31,828 bases of DNA, taken from Solobacterium sp. (GTDB lineage Bacteria; Bacillota_I; Bacilli_A; Erysipelotrichales; Erysipelotrichaceae). The notes under the pieces are model-generated. The model saw only the letters and a list, made by a program, of their open reading frames with translations, was not told where the DNA came from and did not search any database. Positions 16,053 through 24,921 of the stretch are shown here, one piece after another (position 1 is the first letter of the stretch; each line of letters begins with the position of its first letter). The translations under genes were made by a program, and so were the position numbers. The stretch spans positions 1 to 31,828 of the forward strand of contig JAFYGX010000092.1 in the NCBI GenBank assembly GCA_017543025.1, in the 5' to 3' direction.

Positions 16053-16978
16053 GAAAACGTCCTTATCATCTTCAGTGTTTCGCTGTCAACAATCACTTCG
16101 GAATGCTTCAGCGCATCCATTGTTTCAAAAAAGCGGTTCCGGTCATGAACGGTATAATACAGCTTCAGCTTGCAGGTATAGGAGCCGAGAATATCCGGGT
16201 AGGTCTTCATCAGAATGTCACACCATTCCTCACAGTGAATATAATCCTTTACATCCAGAAACCGCATTGCCATCGCCTCAAACATCTCCGGCTCCGGCAC
16301 CACATATTCCCTGAGAATATTCATTACTTCTGCCATCTGCGTGACATAAGTTTCCTGTTCCATCGGAGAAAGGACTTTCTGTTTCAGAACCGAATTCAGC
16401 GAACCGATGAGCTCCCGGCAAAACAGAATAATCCGCCCCCGATTCTCCTCGTTCTCATCTTCTTCCCGCATCTCCAGGATTGTGCGGTACAGCTTCTGAA
16501 CATTTACCCGGAAGGTATTCAGCGTTTCCTGAAGAACGCTTGCGGCATAATGGCTGATCTCTGTATCTTCGCTGTTCAGTGCCATTGCAATGGTATGCAG
16601 GCTTTCCCGGATGTCCCGGCGGACAAGATCCAGCATCAGTTCTCTGGTACTCGCCTTATCCGAAACTGCCATTGCCTCTTCCAGCGAGACAAAGTTTCGC
16701 TCTCTTGCCTCATCCGCTTTCCGGTATGTCTTTACACGCTCTTTTGAAAAGATGACATCTTCCAGATCGACCGGCTCATTCATAAACAGCTTGAAATACA
16801 GCCAGCCGAAGAAAAAGAATACCGGACCGACTACCGGGCATATCAGCATCACCCAGAACCGCAGCATATAGCTGCCGGCATGCTCTTTTCGGAAAAACAT
16901 ATTCACAATCAGATAAATCAGACTGATCAGCGTATTGATGATCAGCACCGTCAGTCCGATTCTCAGCTCACGGTTCAT
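16049..16978 (-). CDS. pelE: PelE-like membrane protein with helical (TPR-like) cytosolic domain
   Basis: This 309-aa protein has two N-terminal membrane helices (about 8-28 and 40-70) followed by the PelE-type box FVSLEEAMAVSDKASTRELML and a helical repeat region (LHTIAMALNSEDTEISHYAASVLQETL). PelE links PelD and PelF/PelG at the inner face of the membrane in the known complex. It is translationally coupled to pelD upstream (ATGA, ribosome site GGGAGGCGGG) and to the polytopic protein downstream (ATGA). The order pelD-pelE matches Pel loci of other bacteria. Confidence 0.85.
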   Translation of the reverse strand: MNRELRIGLTVLIINTLISLIYLIVNMFFRKEHAGSYMLRFWVMLICPVVGPVFFFFGWLYFKLFMNEPVDLEDVIFSKERVKTYRKADEARERNFVSLEEAMAVSDKASTRELMLDLVRRDIRESLHTIAMALNSEDTEISHYAASVLQETLNTFRVNVQKLYRTILEMREEDENEENRGRIILFCRELIGSLNSVLKQKVLSPMEQETYVTQMAEVMNILREYVVPEPEMFEAMAMRFLDVKDYIHCEEWCDILMKTYPDILGSYTCKLKLYYTVHDRNRFFETMDALKHSEVIVDSETLKMIRTFS

Positions 16979-19170
16979 TCGCCCGCCTCCCGCATGACTT
17001 CCGTCTCATACCCGATTGACGCCAGACGTTTTCTGACATATTCGGCATTTTCAATATCCGTATTGGTCAGAAGGATATACAGGCGGCCGTCATCCGCCAG
17101 TCCGAGATAATCCGAATAACGCAGCTTTCCCGCCACTTTGTTTCCGGCTTCCATGACATCTTCATCGTTATGAACAACCCTGAGCAGCGTAAATACGGTC
17201 AAATGACGCTTTACTGCATTGGAGTATGCATTGTAAAGCTCGTTGAACGCATCCGCCGTCATGATCCGGGTATCAGCGATAAACCGCTGGTTATGCAGCA
17301 CATCAAGGTAGCGGTTCGCACGGAGAACGGCGTTCTGAATGAGCAGCGAAATCACCTGCAGCGTATTGGCCTGGCCGAGCGTCATTTTCTCCCACGGGAT
17401 CTCCCACAGCATGATGATGTTCTTCATTTCATCGCCTTCGTAAATTGCATTCGCCATTAATGGAAGGCCTTCCTTCAGCTGCCGGTTGATGAATACCTTT
17501 TTCGCCGCCAGCACATCATATAAACCTTCGAGTTCCCGGTAACGGATCGAATTACCCAGCGAAGCTGCAGTTCTGGAGGTTGCGGTAAACAGACGCGCGT
17601 AATCGTCGTTGACCACATTGTAGATCGCCACATCTTTCGTGCCCATCATCTCTTCGATCATCTCCGCCGCATAGAACAGCACTTCATCGTTGGAATACTG
17701 ATCGAGTCTTGAGGTGATTTCAAACACCTTTCCGATCGAATCGTTCTGGGTTACAACCTGCATCTCCAGCGCATCCTTGATCCGGACGTTGGAGGCGTTG
17801 ATATCCTTGATATCATCCAGCTGCTCACTCATGAACGCATGATCTTCCTTCGCTTCTTCCTCCATCTTGCGGAGCTTGTCCCGCATGTATCCGACCACAA
17901 GACCGAGAATGAAGAGCTGCGCAATCCAGACATAGGTGTTGTAGTCTGTAAATACTTCCAGTCCTGTCCGGCTGTACATCTGGCGGAAGCAGTAGCCTGC
18001 TGTCGCAAGAATGGCAGAGAATGTCGCCTGCTGCTGTCCATATACGATCGCAAACAGCAGCACATACAGCAGATAGAAATCCAGACGCGAAAAATACGCT
18101 GAGCCGGTCGCCCGGTTATTCAGCATGAAAAACGGAATAAATAGAATCAGATTCTCCGCAAACGGAATCACCGCTTTCACAAACCATCCGGCTTTGTCAT
18201 ACATCCGCTGCAGCAGATTCTTCCGTTCTTCCTCCTCAAGCAGAAACACTTCTTTATGTTCATACATGCTTGAGACAACAGTAGATACAATCGCTTCCTT
18301 GGAAGATACCCGGTTCATTCCGAATTCTTCCCGGAATCTGGTGTTGTCCAGAATCCGATGTACCTTCATGCCTCTTTGAAGATTGATCACCGTCGCTTCA
18401 TCCGGTCCGAGATACGGAGCGGTTTCTTTCTTCACCAGCTGAGCAAGCTCTTCATCACTCGTGAAATTGGTGCTGGAAATATTATAGGTGTCATATTTAT
18501 GGTTCGGAGCCAGCGCTGCCTGTACGATAAACTGCACTGCATCCGGCTCATATAATACAGAGTATTCCCGGCCGGCATATGCGACAATCTCCCGTCTGCG
18601 CATCTGGCCGAGCACCATTGTCGAAATGACGTCCGTCACATCATTCAGATTCCGCGGTACCGCATTGATTCCTGCAAGCCGCAGGATGATCACCTCCAGC
18701 TTATGGCTCAGGCTGTAAGCGACACAGGCTTCCTCTCCCTGGGCGATCGCAATGCCCTTGAACTGGGAAGGAGACAGCGGTTCTTCTTCATCGATCGGCT
18801 TTTCCTGCCCGACGCCGTAAACGGAATCGGAAGAAAGATAAACAAAACGCGTGCGTTTCTGCGTCGCACATGCCATGAGCAGGTTGGACACACCGCCCGT
18901 AAACTTTACGCTTTCATTCTCTTCATCCTTCCAGCGATAGTTACTGTCATATGCCCCGAGATAAATCGTCACATCCGGGTCAACCGACTCAATCACTTCC
19001 GGAAGGTTTGCAGCACTGTACAGAAAATCATAGCGCTCGAATACTTTTTCGTACCATTCATTTTTATAGCGGGATCCGGTCAGAAGAAATGTTTTATGAC
19101 CTTCTTTTTTCAGGCGCTGAATCAGATGATTCATCAGCGCGTTTGATCCCCCGACAAGCAGTATGTTCAT
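16975..19170 (-). CDS. pelD: PelD c-di-GMP receptor fused to N-terminal SDR epimerase-like domain
   Basis: 731 aa. Residues about 1-300 form an extended-SDR fold (NILLVGGSNALMNHLIQRL; TRFVYLSSDSVYGVGQ), about 325-430 hold four membrane helices, about 430-475 a coiled coil, about 475-610 a GAF domain and about 620-725 a GGDEF-like domain. The latter reads LRYSDYLGLADDGRLYILL: the RxxD inhibitory site (684-687) is kept but GGDEF is replaced by DDGRL. That is exactly the PelD pattern of a c-di-GMP receptor without cyclase activity. In the SDR part the YxxxK catalytic motif is not recognisable (SPSQFKGIAIAQGE has Phe where Tyr belongs and no Lys), so it is probably not an active epimerase. First pel gene after a 48-bp gap from the PqqD-like gene. 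Confidence 0.9.
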   Translation of the reverse strand: MNILLVGGSNALMNHLIQRLKKEGHKTFLLTGSRYKNEWYEKVFERYDFLYSAANLPEVIESVDPDVTIYLGAYDSNYRWKDEENESVKFTGGVSNLLMACATQKRTRFVYLSSDSVYGVGQEKPIDEEEPLSPSQFKGIAIAQGEEACVAYSLSHKLEVIILRLAGINAVPRNLNDVTDVISTMVLGQMRRREIVAYAGREYSVLYEPDAVQFIVQAALAPNHKYDTYNISSTNFTSDEELAQLVKKETAPYLGPDEATVINLQRGMKVHRILDNTRFREEFGMNRVSSKEAIVSTVVSSMYEHKEVFLLEEEERKNLLQRMYDKAGWFVKAVIPFAENLILFIPFFMLNNRATGSAYFSRLDFYLLYVLLFAIVYGQQQATFSAILATAGYCFRQMYSRTGLEVFTDYNTYVWIAQLFILGLVVGYMRDKLRKMEEEAKEDHAFMSEQLDDIKDINASNVRIKDALEMQVVTQNDSIGKVFEITSRLDQYSNDEVLFYAAEMIEEMMGTKDVAIYNVVNDDYARLFTATSRTAASLGNSIRYRELEGLYDVLAAKKVFINRQLKEGLPLMANAIYEGDEMKNIIMLWEIPWEKMTLGQANTLQVISLLIQNAVLRANRYLDVLHNQRFIADTRIMTADAFNELYNAYSNAVKRHLTVFTLLRVVHNDEDVMEAGNKVAGKLRYSDYLGLADDGRLYILLTNTDIENAEYVRKRLASIGYETEVMREAGE

Positions 19171-19218
19171 ATCCCGTACCTGATTTCCAATCTATTTTAG
19201 CCCGAAAGTGCCTCATTT

Positions 19219-19494
19219 CTATGACTGTTTCTGCAATCCGTCCAGTTTCACTCTCAGCTTCTGTTCGGTTTCCTGCTTCAGAGCACGAATATCCGAGCAG
19301 ATCTGAGGAATCAGATCGCGATCTCCTTCCGCAAGAAGCTCCGCAATCTCTTCCTCTTCTGTTCCTTCCTGCAGCAGTTTCAGTATCTCTGCCGCAGATT
19401 CATTGACGGTAAGCGGCGGGCAGTAATCCCCGCTCTGATCCCGGCGTATGATCCAGTATACTCCGCCGGCATGACGTACCAGCAATGGCTTCAT
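19219..19494 (-). CDS. Stand-alone PqqD-like (RRE) protein
   Basis: 91 aa. The winged-helix PqqD pattern is clear: VRHAGGVYWIIRRDQSGDY (strands), LTVNESAAEILKLLQEGTEEEEIAELL (helices, 28-54), then DLIPQICSDIRALKQ. PqqD-like proteins bind leader peptides and present them to modifying or exporting enzymes. It starts 4 bp after the flippase stop with a GGGAGG ribosome site inside the flippase gene and lies 48 bp before pelD, so it is a true member of the polysaccharide operon. A second PqqD domain is fused to the kinase at 2916-4076; the two may serve different steps or different precursors. No modifying enzyme is adjacent. Confidence 0.85.
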   Translation of the reverse strand: MKPLLVRHAGGVYWIIRRDQSGDYCPPLTVNESAAEILKLLQEGTEEEEIAELLAEGDRDLIPQICSDIRALKQETEQKLRVKLDGLQKQS

Positions 19495-19498
19495 CGCT

Positions 19499-21031
19499 TC
19501 AGCCTCCCTTTTTCAGCCGCAGATGTGACATCACAAACCGGAATTCTTCACTTCCCGCGTTCAGTCCGATCAGAATCGCTGCCGGTATGAGCATGCATAT
19601 GCCGATCATCCCGCAGTACTCCGCAATCTCGTTTGGCCACTGTATTATCCGGTTCACATAATCCGTAATACCCCAGGCTGCCGCAAACATCACGGTGTAC
19701 CGGAACAGCCGCAGGAAATATTCCCGTACCGGGGCGTGGAAGTATTCCCGGTACAGCACAAGCGGCTCAACCCACATGGAGATTCCCACAATACTGACCA
19801 GCGTTCCGAAAAACACCCCGGCGGTTCCCATCTTCCGGGCAAGAATAATGGAGGCAATCAGATTTACCAGTGATTCAATCATCGTTTTGTACCGGTCATG
19901 CCAGAAGAGACCAAGTGAATCACGGAAAATCAGAGAAGCCTGCCGCAGTCCGTTAAAAAAGAAATTCGTGCAAAGTATGAATGTCACCAGTTTCGGAAAT
20001 ACATACTCCGGTCCGAAGCTGGCAGAAACGAAAACACTTACGAGCTCATATAATGCGATCGCTGCCATTCCATACCCGACCGCTACCATAAAGAAGGTTC
20101 CGAGAAACACCTTCCGTACATGTTCACTGTTTTCCGTAGCGCCAAGATTTCCGACCGAGCCGGCAATTCCGAAGACAATCCGATCGATGATCTGCCGGAT
20201 ACTGCCGATAATCAAGTAGTAGTTGGAATACATGCCCACTGCGGTAATCCCGACAATTCCGGTCAGCGTCAGGTTATCGATATTATTGATTACCACCGTG
20301 CCCACTTTATGCATTAACATGGCCCGGATATTCCGGAATACCTCACTGCTCTCCTGTTCTGAAATACTGTCTTCGCCTTCCACAAACACATCCGGATAAT
20401 CCCGTTTCGCATGATATGCGATCACGTAATTTCGAAGCGGCACCGCAAGCACATAAATCAGAAGATACAGATAATAATTCCGGAAGAGTGCGAGAACCGC
20501 CATCTGCACGGTGTTCTGTATCACCAGAAACAGGCTGTCGATCATATCATTAACGTAGTTTCTCTGATTTGCCAGAAAGATCATGGAGCGGTACATCATG
20601 AAATAAGAAAGGATTGTCGCGGCAAGAAACATCCCGTAAATCACAAAGATGTTCTCCACATCTCCGGTATTCTTCAGCAGCACCCGCAGGATCGGAAACA
20701 TGATCAGACCGATCGCAGCCACAACCAGCGCGACAATTCTGCAGATTCTGTCATACAGCTTCATCAGCGCCCGCTGCTTCGGAATATCTCCGCGGGCAAT
20801 CGGGTCATAGATCGTATAGACAAGCGCTGTACCGATTCCAAGATTCGCAGCATTCAGCGCGCCGAGAATATTCGTATAAAGACCGTTGATTCCGGCATAT
20901 TCCATCGAAAGCGTATGGGTGAATACCATCCGCGCGAAAAAGCCGAACACAATGGCAATAATCTTGGATGCCATGGCAATTCCGGCATTTTTCATGGAAT
21001 ATCTTGTTCGATCACTCAGCTGTTGTTTCAT
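19499..21031 (-). CDS. Polysaccharide flippase (Wzx/MOP family)
   Basis: This 510-aa protein has about 12-14 membrane helices and an N-terminus typical of repeat-unit flippases (YSMKNAGIAMASKIIAIVFGFFARMVFTHTLSMEYAGINGLYTNIL). It later has KVGTVVINNIDNLTLTGIVGITAVGMYSNYYLI, a known motif of capsule/O-unit flippases in Bacillota. It would move a lipid-linked glycan across the membrane. It is a second exporter beside PelG and is ATGA-coupled to the Stealth-type gene, so it may belong to a separate capsule-like glycan made with that enzyme and the extra GT4 protein. Confidence 0.88.
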   Translation of the reverse strand: MKQQLSDRTRYSMKNAGIAMASKIIAIVFGFFARMVFTHTLSMEYAGINGLYTNILGALNAANLGIGTALVYTIYDPIARGDIPKQRALMKLYDRICRIVALVVAAIGLIMFPILRVLLKNTGDVENIFVIYGMFLAATILSYFMMYRSMIFLANQRNYVNDMIDSLFLVIQNTVQMAVLALFRNYYLYLLIYVLAVPLRNYVIAYHAKRDYPDVFVEGEDSISEQESSEVFRNIRAMLMHKVGTVVINNIDNLTLTGIVGITAVGMYSNYYLIIGSIRQIIDRIVFGIAGSVGNLGATENSEHVRKVFLGTFFMVAVGYGMAAIALYELVSVFVSASFGPEYVFPKLVTFILCTNFFFNGLRQASLIFRDSLGLFWHDRYKTMIESLVNLIASIILARKMGTAGVFFGTLVSIVGISMWVEPLVLYREYFHAPVREYFLRLFRYTVMFAAAWGITDYVNRIIQWPNEIAEYCGMIGICMLIPAAILIGLNAGSEEFRFVMSHLRLKKGG

Positions 21032-22017
21032 CGTTCAAACCGGCTCTTCTCAGGAAATGCGGATTCAAGGCATTCCTGCATCCTTCGGGCGGCAGTTTCA
21101 GCATCGAAGGAATGATTGGCGTCATTAATGCATATAACGGATGCACCTTTTGTCCGAATGCACTCATAGAGTGCTTCGTTATCATCCGAAAGCTCAAAGT
21201 AGCGGAAGTTCTTCAGTATATTCTCCGGAACAAAATTTCCTTTCTGCTTCGTATATTCCCGTACGAGATACTGGTTTACATCGGTCTTTGCCCGGAAGCG
21301 GTTATGACTGACGGTCTCCATCACTTCCGGTTCCATCTCCCACAGCTCCTCAAACGCTGATTTCAGCATCGGCGATGGCCCGTGTGCCGTAAAGAAACCG
21401 GTATAGCGAGGCCATAACCGTTCCAGATTGTTATACGCAAAATACTGAAATGGATATCTGAGATTAAAATATGCTCATGGCTGCTGCTTCATGTTTTCGA
21501 TCTTGTTGAAATGGCGTGCAATCACCATCGCATTATTCAGATAGATATAAGGCATCACTTCATTATCCGCATTCGCAACATCCGGCTGCAGAGCAAGCAT
21601 ATCAACCGGTTTGCCGTTCCGAAACCAGTCTGTTTCCTCCATTGGACGCAGCAGAATAAAGTCGTCATTGAACAGCAGAAACTGCTCGCTGAGCCCTTCG
21701 ATCCTGTGAAAGTTCATCTCGATCGCATTGGAATTGAACGTCGGAAGACAATCGTGCGGCATATAATCCCGATGATCAACCAGATGCAGTTTTTCGCAGC
21801 CGGCATTCATCCACTCGGGTATCTGATTCATCGTCACAAAATGAACCGTACGAACCCATGGCATAAAGGTCTCAATTCCGCGGAACAGGTACTTCAGAAT
21901 ACCAAAATCGCGATATCGTTCCACACGATCATCGCCGTCTTCTCTGTACTGGTTTCTGATTTTCTGCCATTCCGGATCACTGCCGTCGACCCATGGCAGT
22001 ACGATATCTATCTGCAT
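21028..22017 (-). pseudogene. Stealth-type sugar-phosphate transferase interrupted by an in-frame TGA
   Basis: The full frame encodes 329 residues with one internal TGA at 21475-21477; reading continues in the same frame with no indel. All four Stealth regions are present: CR1 IDIVLPWVDGSDPEW at the start, CR2 RDFGILKYLFRGIETFMPWVRTVHFVT with FNDDFIL, CR3 DNEVMPYIYLNNAMVIA, and CR4 TAHGPSPMLKSAFEELW beyond the stop. The stop stands at residue 181 in the order KQQP-stop-AYFNLRYPFQYFAYNNLE; a Trp codon (TGG) one base away is the obvious ancestor. Stealth enzymes transfer hexose-1-phosphate to growing capsular glycans. TGA is an ordinary stop in neighbouring genes, so this copy is probably inactive or makes a 180-residue fragment. 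Start: ATG 22017 after CAGGG. Confidence 0.85.
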
Positions 22018-22102
22018 CTCTGAAATACCCTGTTCTATATTACCACCGCCCTCCAAATGCGAGACTGTTTGTTTTGTTATGATACATGTTTCGCTTCGGC
22101 CG

Positions 22103-22136
22103 CAGAAACAGACAAAACAGCAGGTCATCCCTGCTG
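22103..22136 (-). terminator. Terminator after the OPRT-like gene
   Basis: Minus strand: CAGCAGG (complement of 22130-22136), loop GATGA, CCTGCTG (complement of 22118-22124), followed by TTTTGTCTGTTT. It separates the phosphoribosyltransferase gene from the capsule/Pel operon, which therefore begins with the Stealth-type gene. Confidence 0.75.
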
Positions 22137-22167
22137 TCTCTTCAGAATCATACTTCTCAGTGTTCTC

Positions 22168-22812
22168 TCAGCGAAAGTAGGAAATACCGTAGGTATTGAC
22201 AATCGCGTCAACCTTCTTGCCCTCTTTGCAGAGAGGGCATTCATGAGAAGGCTTACTGACATAGTCATCCAGGATTCCGTCTGTCGTAAATACCGACTGA
22301 ATCGGATAACCGAAGCATTCCTTCGTCGAAGCGAAGATCGCACATACGCCTGCCACCTCGCCGCCATAGTAGCGAATCGCTTCAATGCCGCCCTGTACGG
22401 TATAACCTGTCGTTACAGACGCCGCCAGAATCAGAACATGCTTGCCGCGGATCATCGGAACAATGTTGTCACGGAACAGCAGCTGGCTTCCGGTGGTATG
22501 CTCTGGCGTCACAACATAGATCGTATTATGCGTATTGATATTGGAGAATCCGACCTTTGTCATATCACTGGCCATACATGCGCCGACCACTTCTGTTCCA
22601 TCCAGACAGAGGATCGTATCGATGATTGTCGAATGCTTGAATTTTGACGCAAGCTGGCGGGCAGCTTCCCGGGCTTCCGAAAGACGATGCTTTGTAAACG
22701 TAAGGTCAACATAATAATTAATATGGCTGTGGCTGGTCGCAAAATGACCTTTCTGCATACGAAGCTTCAGTGATCCGTTCGGATTATTCATTTCCATCAT
22801 TTTTACTGCCAT
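22168..22812 (-). CDS. Orotate-phosphoribosyltransferase-like protein with C-terminal CxxC
   Basis: 214 aa. The PRPP-binding region HVLILAASVTTGYTVQGGIEAIRYYGGEVAGVCAIF (about 133-168) matches type-I phosphoribosyltransferases, with TTG replacing the common second-acidic DxxxTG. The start INYYVDLTFTKHRLSEAREAARQLA resembles OPRT-like proteins of Bacillota. The tail has HECPLCKEGKKVDAIV (a zinc-ribbon-like CxxC) that is absent from standard PyrE. It may transfer phosphoribosyl groups in pyrimidine salvage, but the exact base is unsure. Good ribosome site (GGAGGAAATCT-ATG); 61 bp after bioY; followed by a terminator. Confidence 0.8.
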   Translation of the reverse strand: MAVKMMEMNNPNGSLKLRMQKGHFATSHSHINYYVDLTFTKHRLSEAREAARQLASKFKHSTIIDTILCLDGTEVVGACMASDMTKVGFSNINTHNTIYVVTPEHTTGSQLLFRDNIVPMIRGKHVLILAASVTTGYTVQGGIEAIRYYGGEVAGVCAIFASTKECFGYPIQSVFTTDGILDDYVSKPSHECPLCKEGKKVDAIVNTYGISYFR

Positions 22813-22873
22813 AGATTTCCTCCATTACTCAGATGACAATATTTTATCAGATATGTTCCGGTTCCTGTGCGGT

Positions 22874-23395
22874 TTATTTGCGCACTGCCTCTCTTACCCG
22901 CGGAGCGATCAGAGCCACCGCCGTGATCTTGAGCGCATCTCCGATCAGAAACGGGAATACACAGGCTGAAAGCGAAGCGAGCAGTCCCATCTTCATGTAC
23001 ACCATAAACCATATGGTTCCAATCGCATAAAGCACGATCGTTCCGCCCGTCATGCCGAAGATCAGAAACTTCCGGTCCATGTTCCATCGATCTGCCGCAT
23101 AGCCGGTAAGAAACGCCAGCGGAATATAGCCGAAGAGAAACCCTCCTGTCATTCCGAACAGAATTCCGACACCGGATGACCACCCGGCAAACACCGGAAT
23201 TCCGATTGCCCCGAGCATCAGATAAACCGCAGCGCAGTTCGCCCCTTCTTTCGCACCAAGTACCGCTCCTCCAAGCATCACCGCAAAAGTCGCAAGACTG
23301 ATCGGCACCAGTCCGTTCAGCGGGATGGACAGCGGCGAAAGAACAGAGATCACCGCAGTCATCAACGCACATCTTGTCAGTGTTTTTGTATCCAT
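22874..23395 (-). CDS. bioY: BioY, biotin uptake substrate-binding component of an ECF transporter
   Basis: 173 aa with six hydrophobic segments and BioY hallmarks: SPLSIPLNGLVPISLATFAVMLGGAVLG near the start, AVYLMLGAIGIPVFAG and the GFLFGYIPLAFLTGYAAD box. BioY binds biotin in the membrane and works alone or with an EcfAT energiser, which is not in this window. Ribosome site AAAGGAATC-ATG. The upstream region has a palindrome (23442-23457) at a plausible promoter position. Biotin auxotrophy with uptake is common in gut Bacillota. Confidence 0.95.
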   Translation of the reverse strand: MDTKTLTRCALMTAVISVLSPLSIPLNGLVPISLATFAVMLGGAVLGAKEGANCAAVYLMLGAIGIPVFAGWSSGVGILFGMTGGFLFGYIPLAFLTGYAADRWNMDRKFLIFGMTGGTIVLYAIGTIWFMVYMKMGLLASLSACVFPFLIGDALKITAVALIAPRVREAVRK

Positions 23396-23441
23396 GATTC
23401 CTTTCCCTTCTGTTTTTTCAAACTCAATGCTTATCTTATGC

Positions 23442-23457
23442 CTTTCGTTTTCGAAAG
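23442..23457 (-). promoter_or_regulatory. Inverted repeat upstream of bioY
   Basis: CTTTCG-AAAA-CGAAAG is a perfect 6-bp inverted repeat 47 bp before the bioY start, just upstream of TAAGAT that could serve as -10. It does not match the BirA operator I know (TTGTNAACC-type). It could be an operator or only an A/T-looped hairpin. Confidence 0.35.
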
Positions 23458-23536
23458 AAAAGACTTCGTTCCCGTTTTCTTCACAGGGTACGAAGCCGGT
23501 AATGCATTCTCTCTTTTTTCCGACTGCCAGGAACGG

Positions 23537-24889
23537 TCAGATCACCTGCGTCATCCATTTTTCTGAACGGTACCGCCAGAAGAACAGCAACAGCTGAATT
23601 GCCTGCGAAAGCAGAATGGAGAACCAGACACCTGTAAGCGCAAGGTTCAGCACCATGGTAAGCACATACTGAACAGCCGGCTGAACGAGTGTTACGCCGA
23701 CCGTTGAACCGATCAGGGTAAATCTCACGTCGCCCGCGCCGCGCAGGGTTCCGTTGTATACAATCTTGGCAATCTGAATCGGCATGATCAGCGCAATGAA
23801 CTTCGAGATGATCCAGCCGTAGGAAACCATTTCCGCATCATTCGGGAAATACATCCGGTAAACCTGACGGCCGAAAATCAGGACAAGCGCACTGCTGATC
23901 AGTGAAATGACAAGGCCGAACTTCTGTCCCTGCGTAACATATTTTTTACAGAGATCGTAATTTTTCTCTCCCATCCCTCTGCCGACAAGCGCTACCATTG
24001 CGGACTGCAGACCATCGCCGAACGCAAAACCGAGATTCATGAAATTCATGCCGAGCAGATGCGCAGAGTAGGAGTTGACATCCAGCCGTGCCGTCATCCC
24101 CCCGGTAATCGCAAAGCCAAGACGGGTCATCAGGTTTTCGCCGAGCACGGTTCCGGTAAACGGAAGAAGTTCTTTCAGATGCGTCATGGTCGGCCGAATC
24201 TTTTCCTTCAGAATCAGCGGAATACTGACAAAAGTGTCGTCCCGCATAAGCGACCGTGTACTGATGAGCATCGCAACGATCATTCCGACAACCGTTGAAA
24301 CCGCAGCACCATTGATGCCCATTGCAGGAAAGCCCCAGTTTCCGAAAATCAGCAGCCAGTTCAGAATCAGATGCACAATATTTGCTGCAACATTGGCAAC
24401 CATTGCAATCTTTGTATTTCCGCAGCCGCGCTGAACCGCACAGAGATACATTGCAATCATCTGAAACAGGCTGAAGTAAATAATAATCTGAAAATACTGT
24501 ATAGAATCGGAAAGTGTCGCTTCCTTTGCGCCGAACAGAACCAGAATCGGCTTAGCGGCCAGACCGCACACAATCGTCAGAGCCAGACCGGCTGTCATCA
24601 GAAAGACAAACCCTGTTACCACCAGTCCATTCGCATCCGTTCGCCGTTTTTCTCCGAGTCTTCTTGCGACAAGCGATGAAATCGCAGTATTCAGTGCAAA
24701 AAACATCGTATAGATGAAATAACGCGGCTGATTGGTGACACCGACTGCCGCAACCGAAGCTTTGCCGAATGTCGAAACCATATAGGTATCAACCATACCC
24801 GTCAGTGAAATCAGCACATTTTCCGCAACGGATGGCCAGGCTATGCGAAACGTTTCTTTTAAAATACTGTTATCTGTTTCTTCTGCCAT
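23537..24889 (-). CDS. MATE family efflux transporter
   Basis: 450 aa with 12 predicted membrane helices and MATE patterns: WPSVAENVLISLTGMVDTYMVSTFG near the N-terminus, RGAGDVRFTLIGSTVGV in the C-half, and QIAKIVYNGTLRGAGD. It exchanges Na+ or H+ for cationic drugs or metabolites. Start ATG lies 10 nt after AAGGGGGAG. The PreA-like gene ends only 32 bp upstream, so they are likely co-transcribed. The substrate is unknown. Confidence 0.9.
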   Translation of the reverse strand: MAEETDNSILKETFRIAWPSVAENVLISLTGMVDTYMVSTFGKASVAAVGVTNQPRYFIYTMFFALNTAISSLVARRLGEKRRTDANGLVVTGFVFLMTAGLALTIVCGLAAKPILVLFGAKEATLSDSIQYFQIIIYFSLFQMIAMYLCAVQRGCGNTKIAMVANVAANIVHLILNWLLIFGNWGFPAMGINGAAVSTVVGMIVAMLISTRSLMRDDTFVSIPLILKEKIRPTMTHLKELLPFTGTVLGENLMTRLGFAITGGMTARLDVNSYSAHLLGMNFMNLGFAFGDGLQSAMVALVGRGMGEKNYDLCKKYVTQGQKFGLVISLISSALVLIFGRQVYRMYFPNDAEMVSYGWIISKFIALIMPIQIAKIVYNGTLRGAGDVRFTLIGSTVGVTLVQPAVQYVLTMVLNLALTGVWFSILLSQAIQLLLFFWRYRSEKWMTQVI

Positions 24890-24921
24890 ATGAAAGGCAC
24901 TCCCCCTTTAAATGATCTGTT

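Noticed and set aside
16975..19170. Active diguanylate cyclase
   Set aside because: The GGDEF sequence is replaced by DDGRL; only the RxxD binding site is kept.
21475..21477. TGA read as tryptophan (changed genetic code)
   Set aside because: Neighbouring genes end properly at TGA within ATGA overlaps (for example at 12278, 16049, 16975, 21028), and Trp is encoded by TGG throughout.
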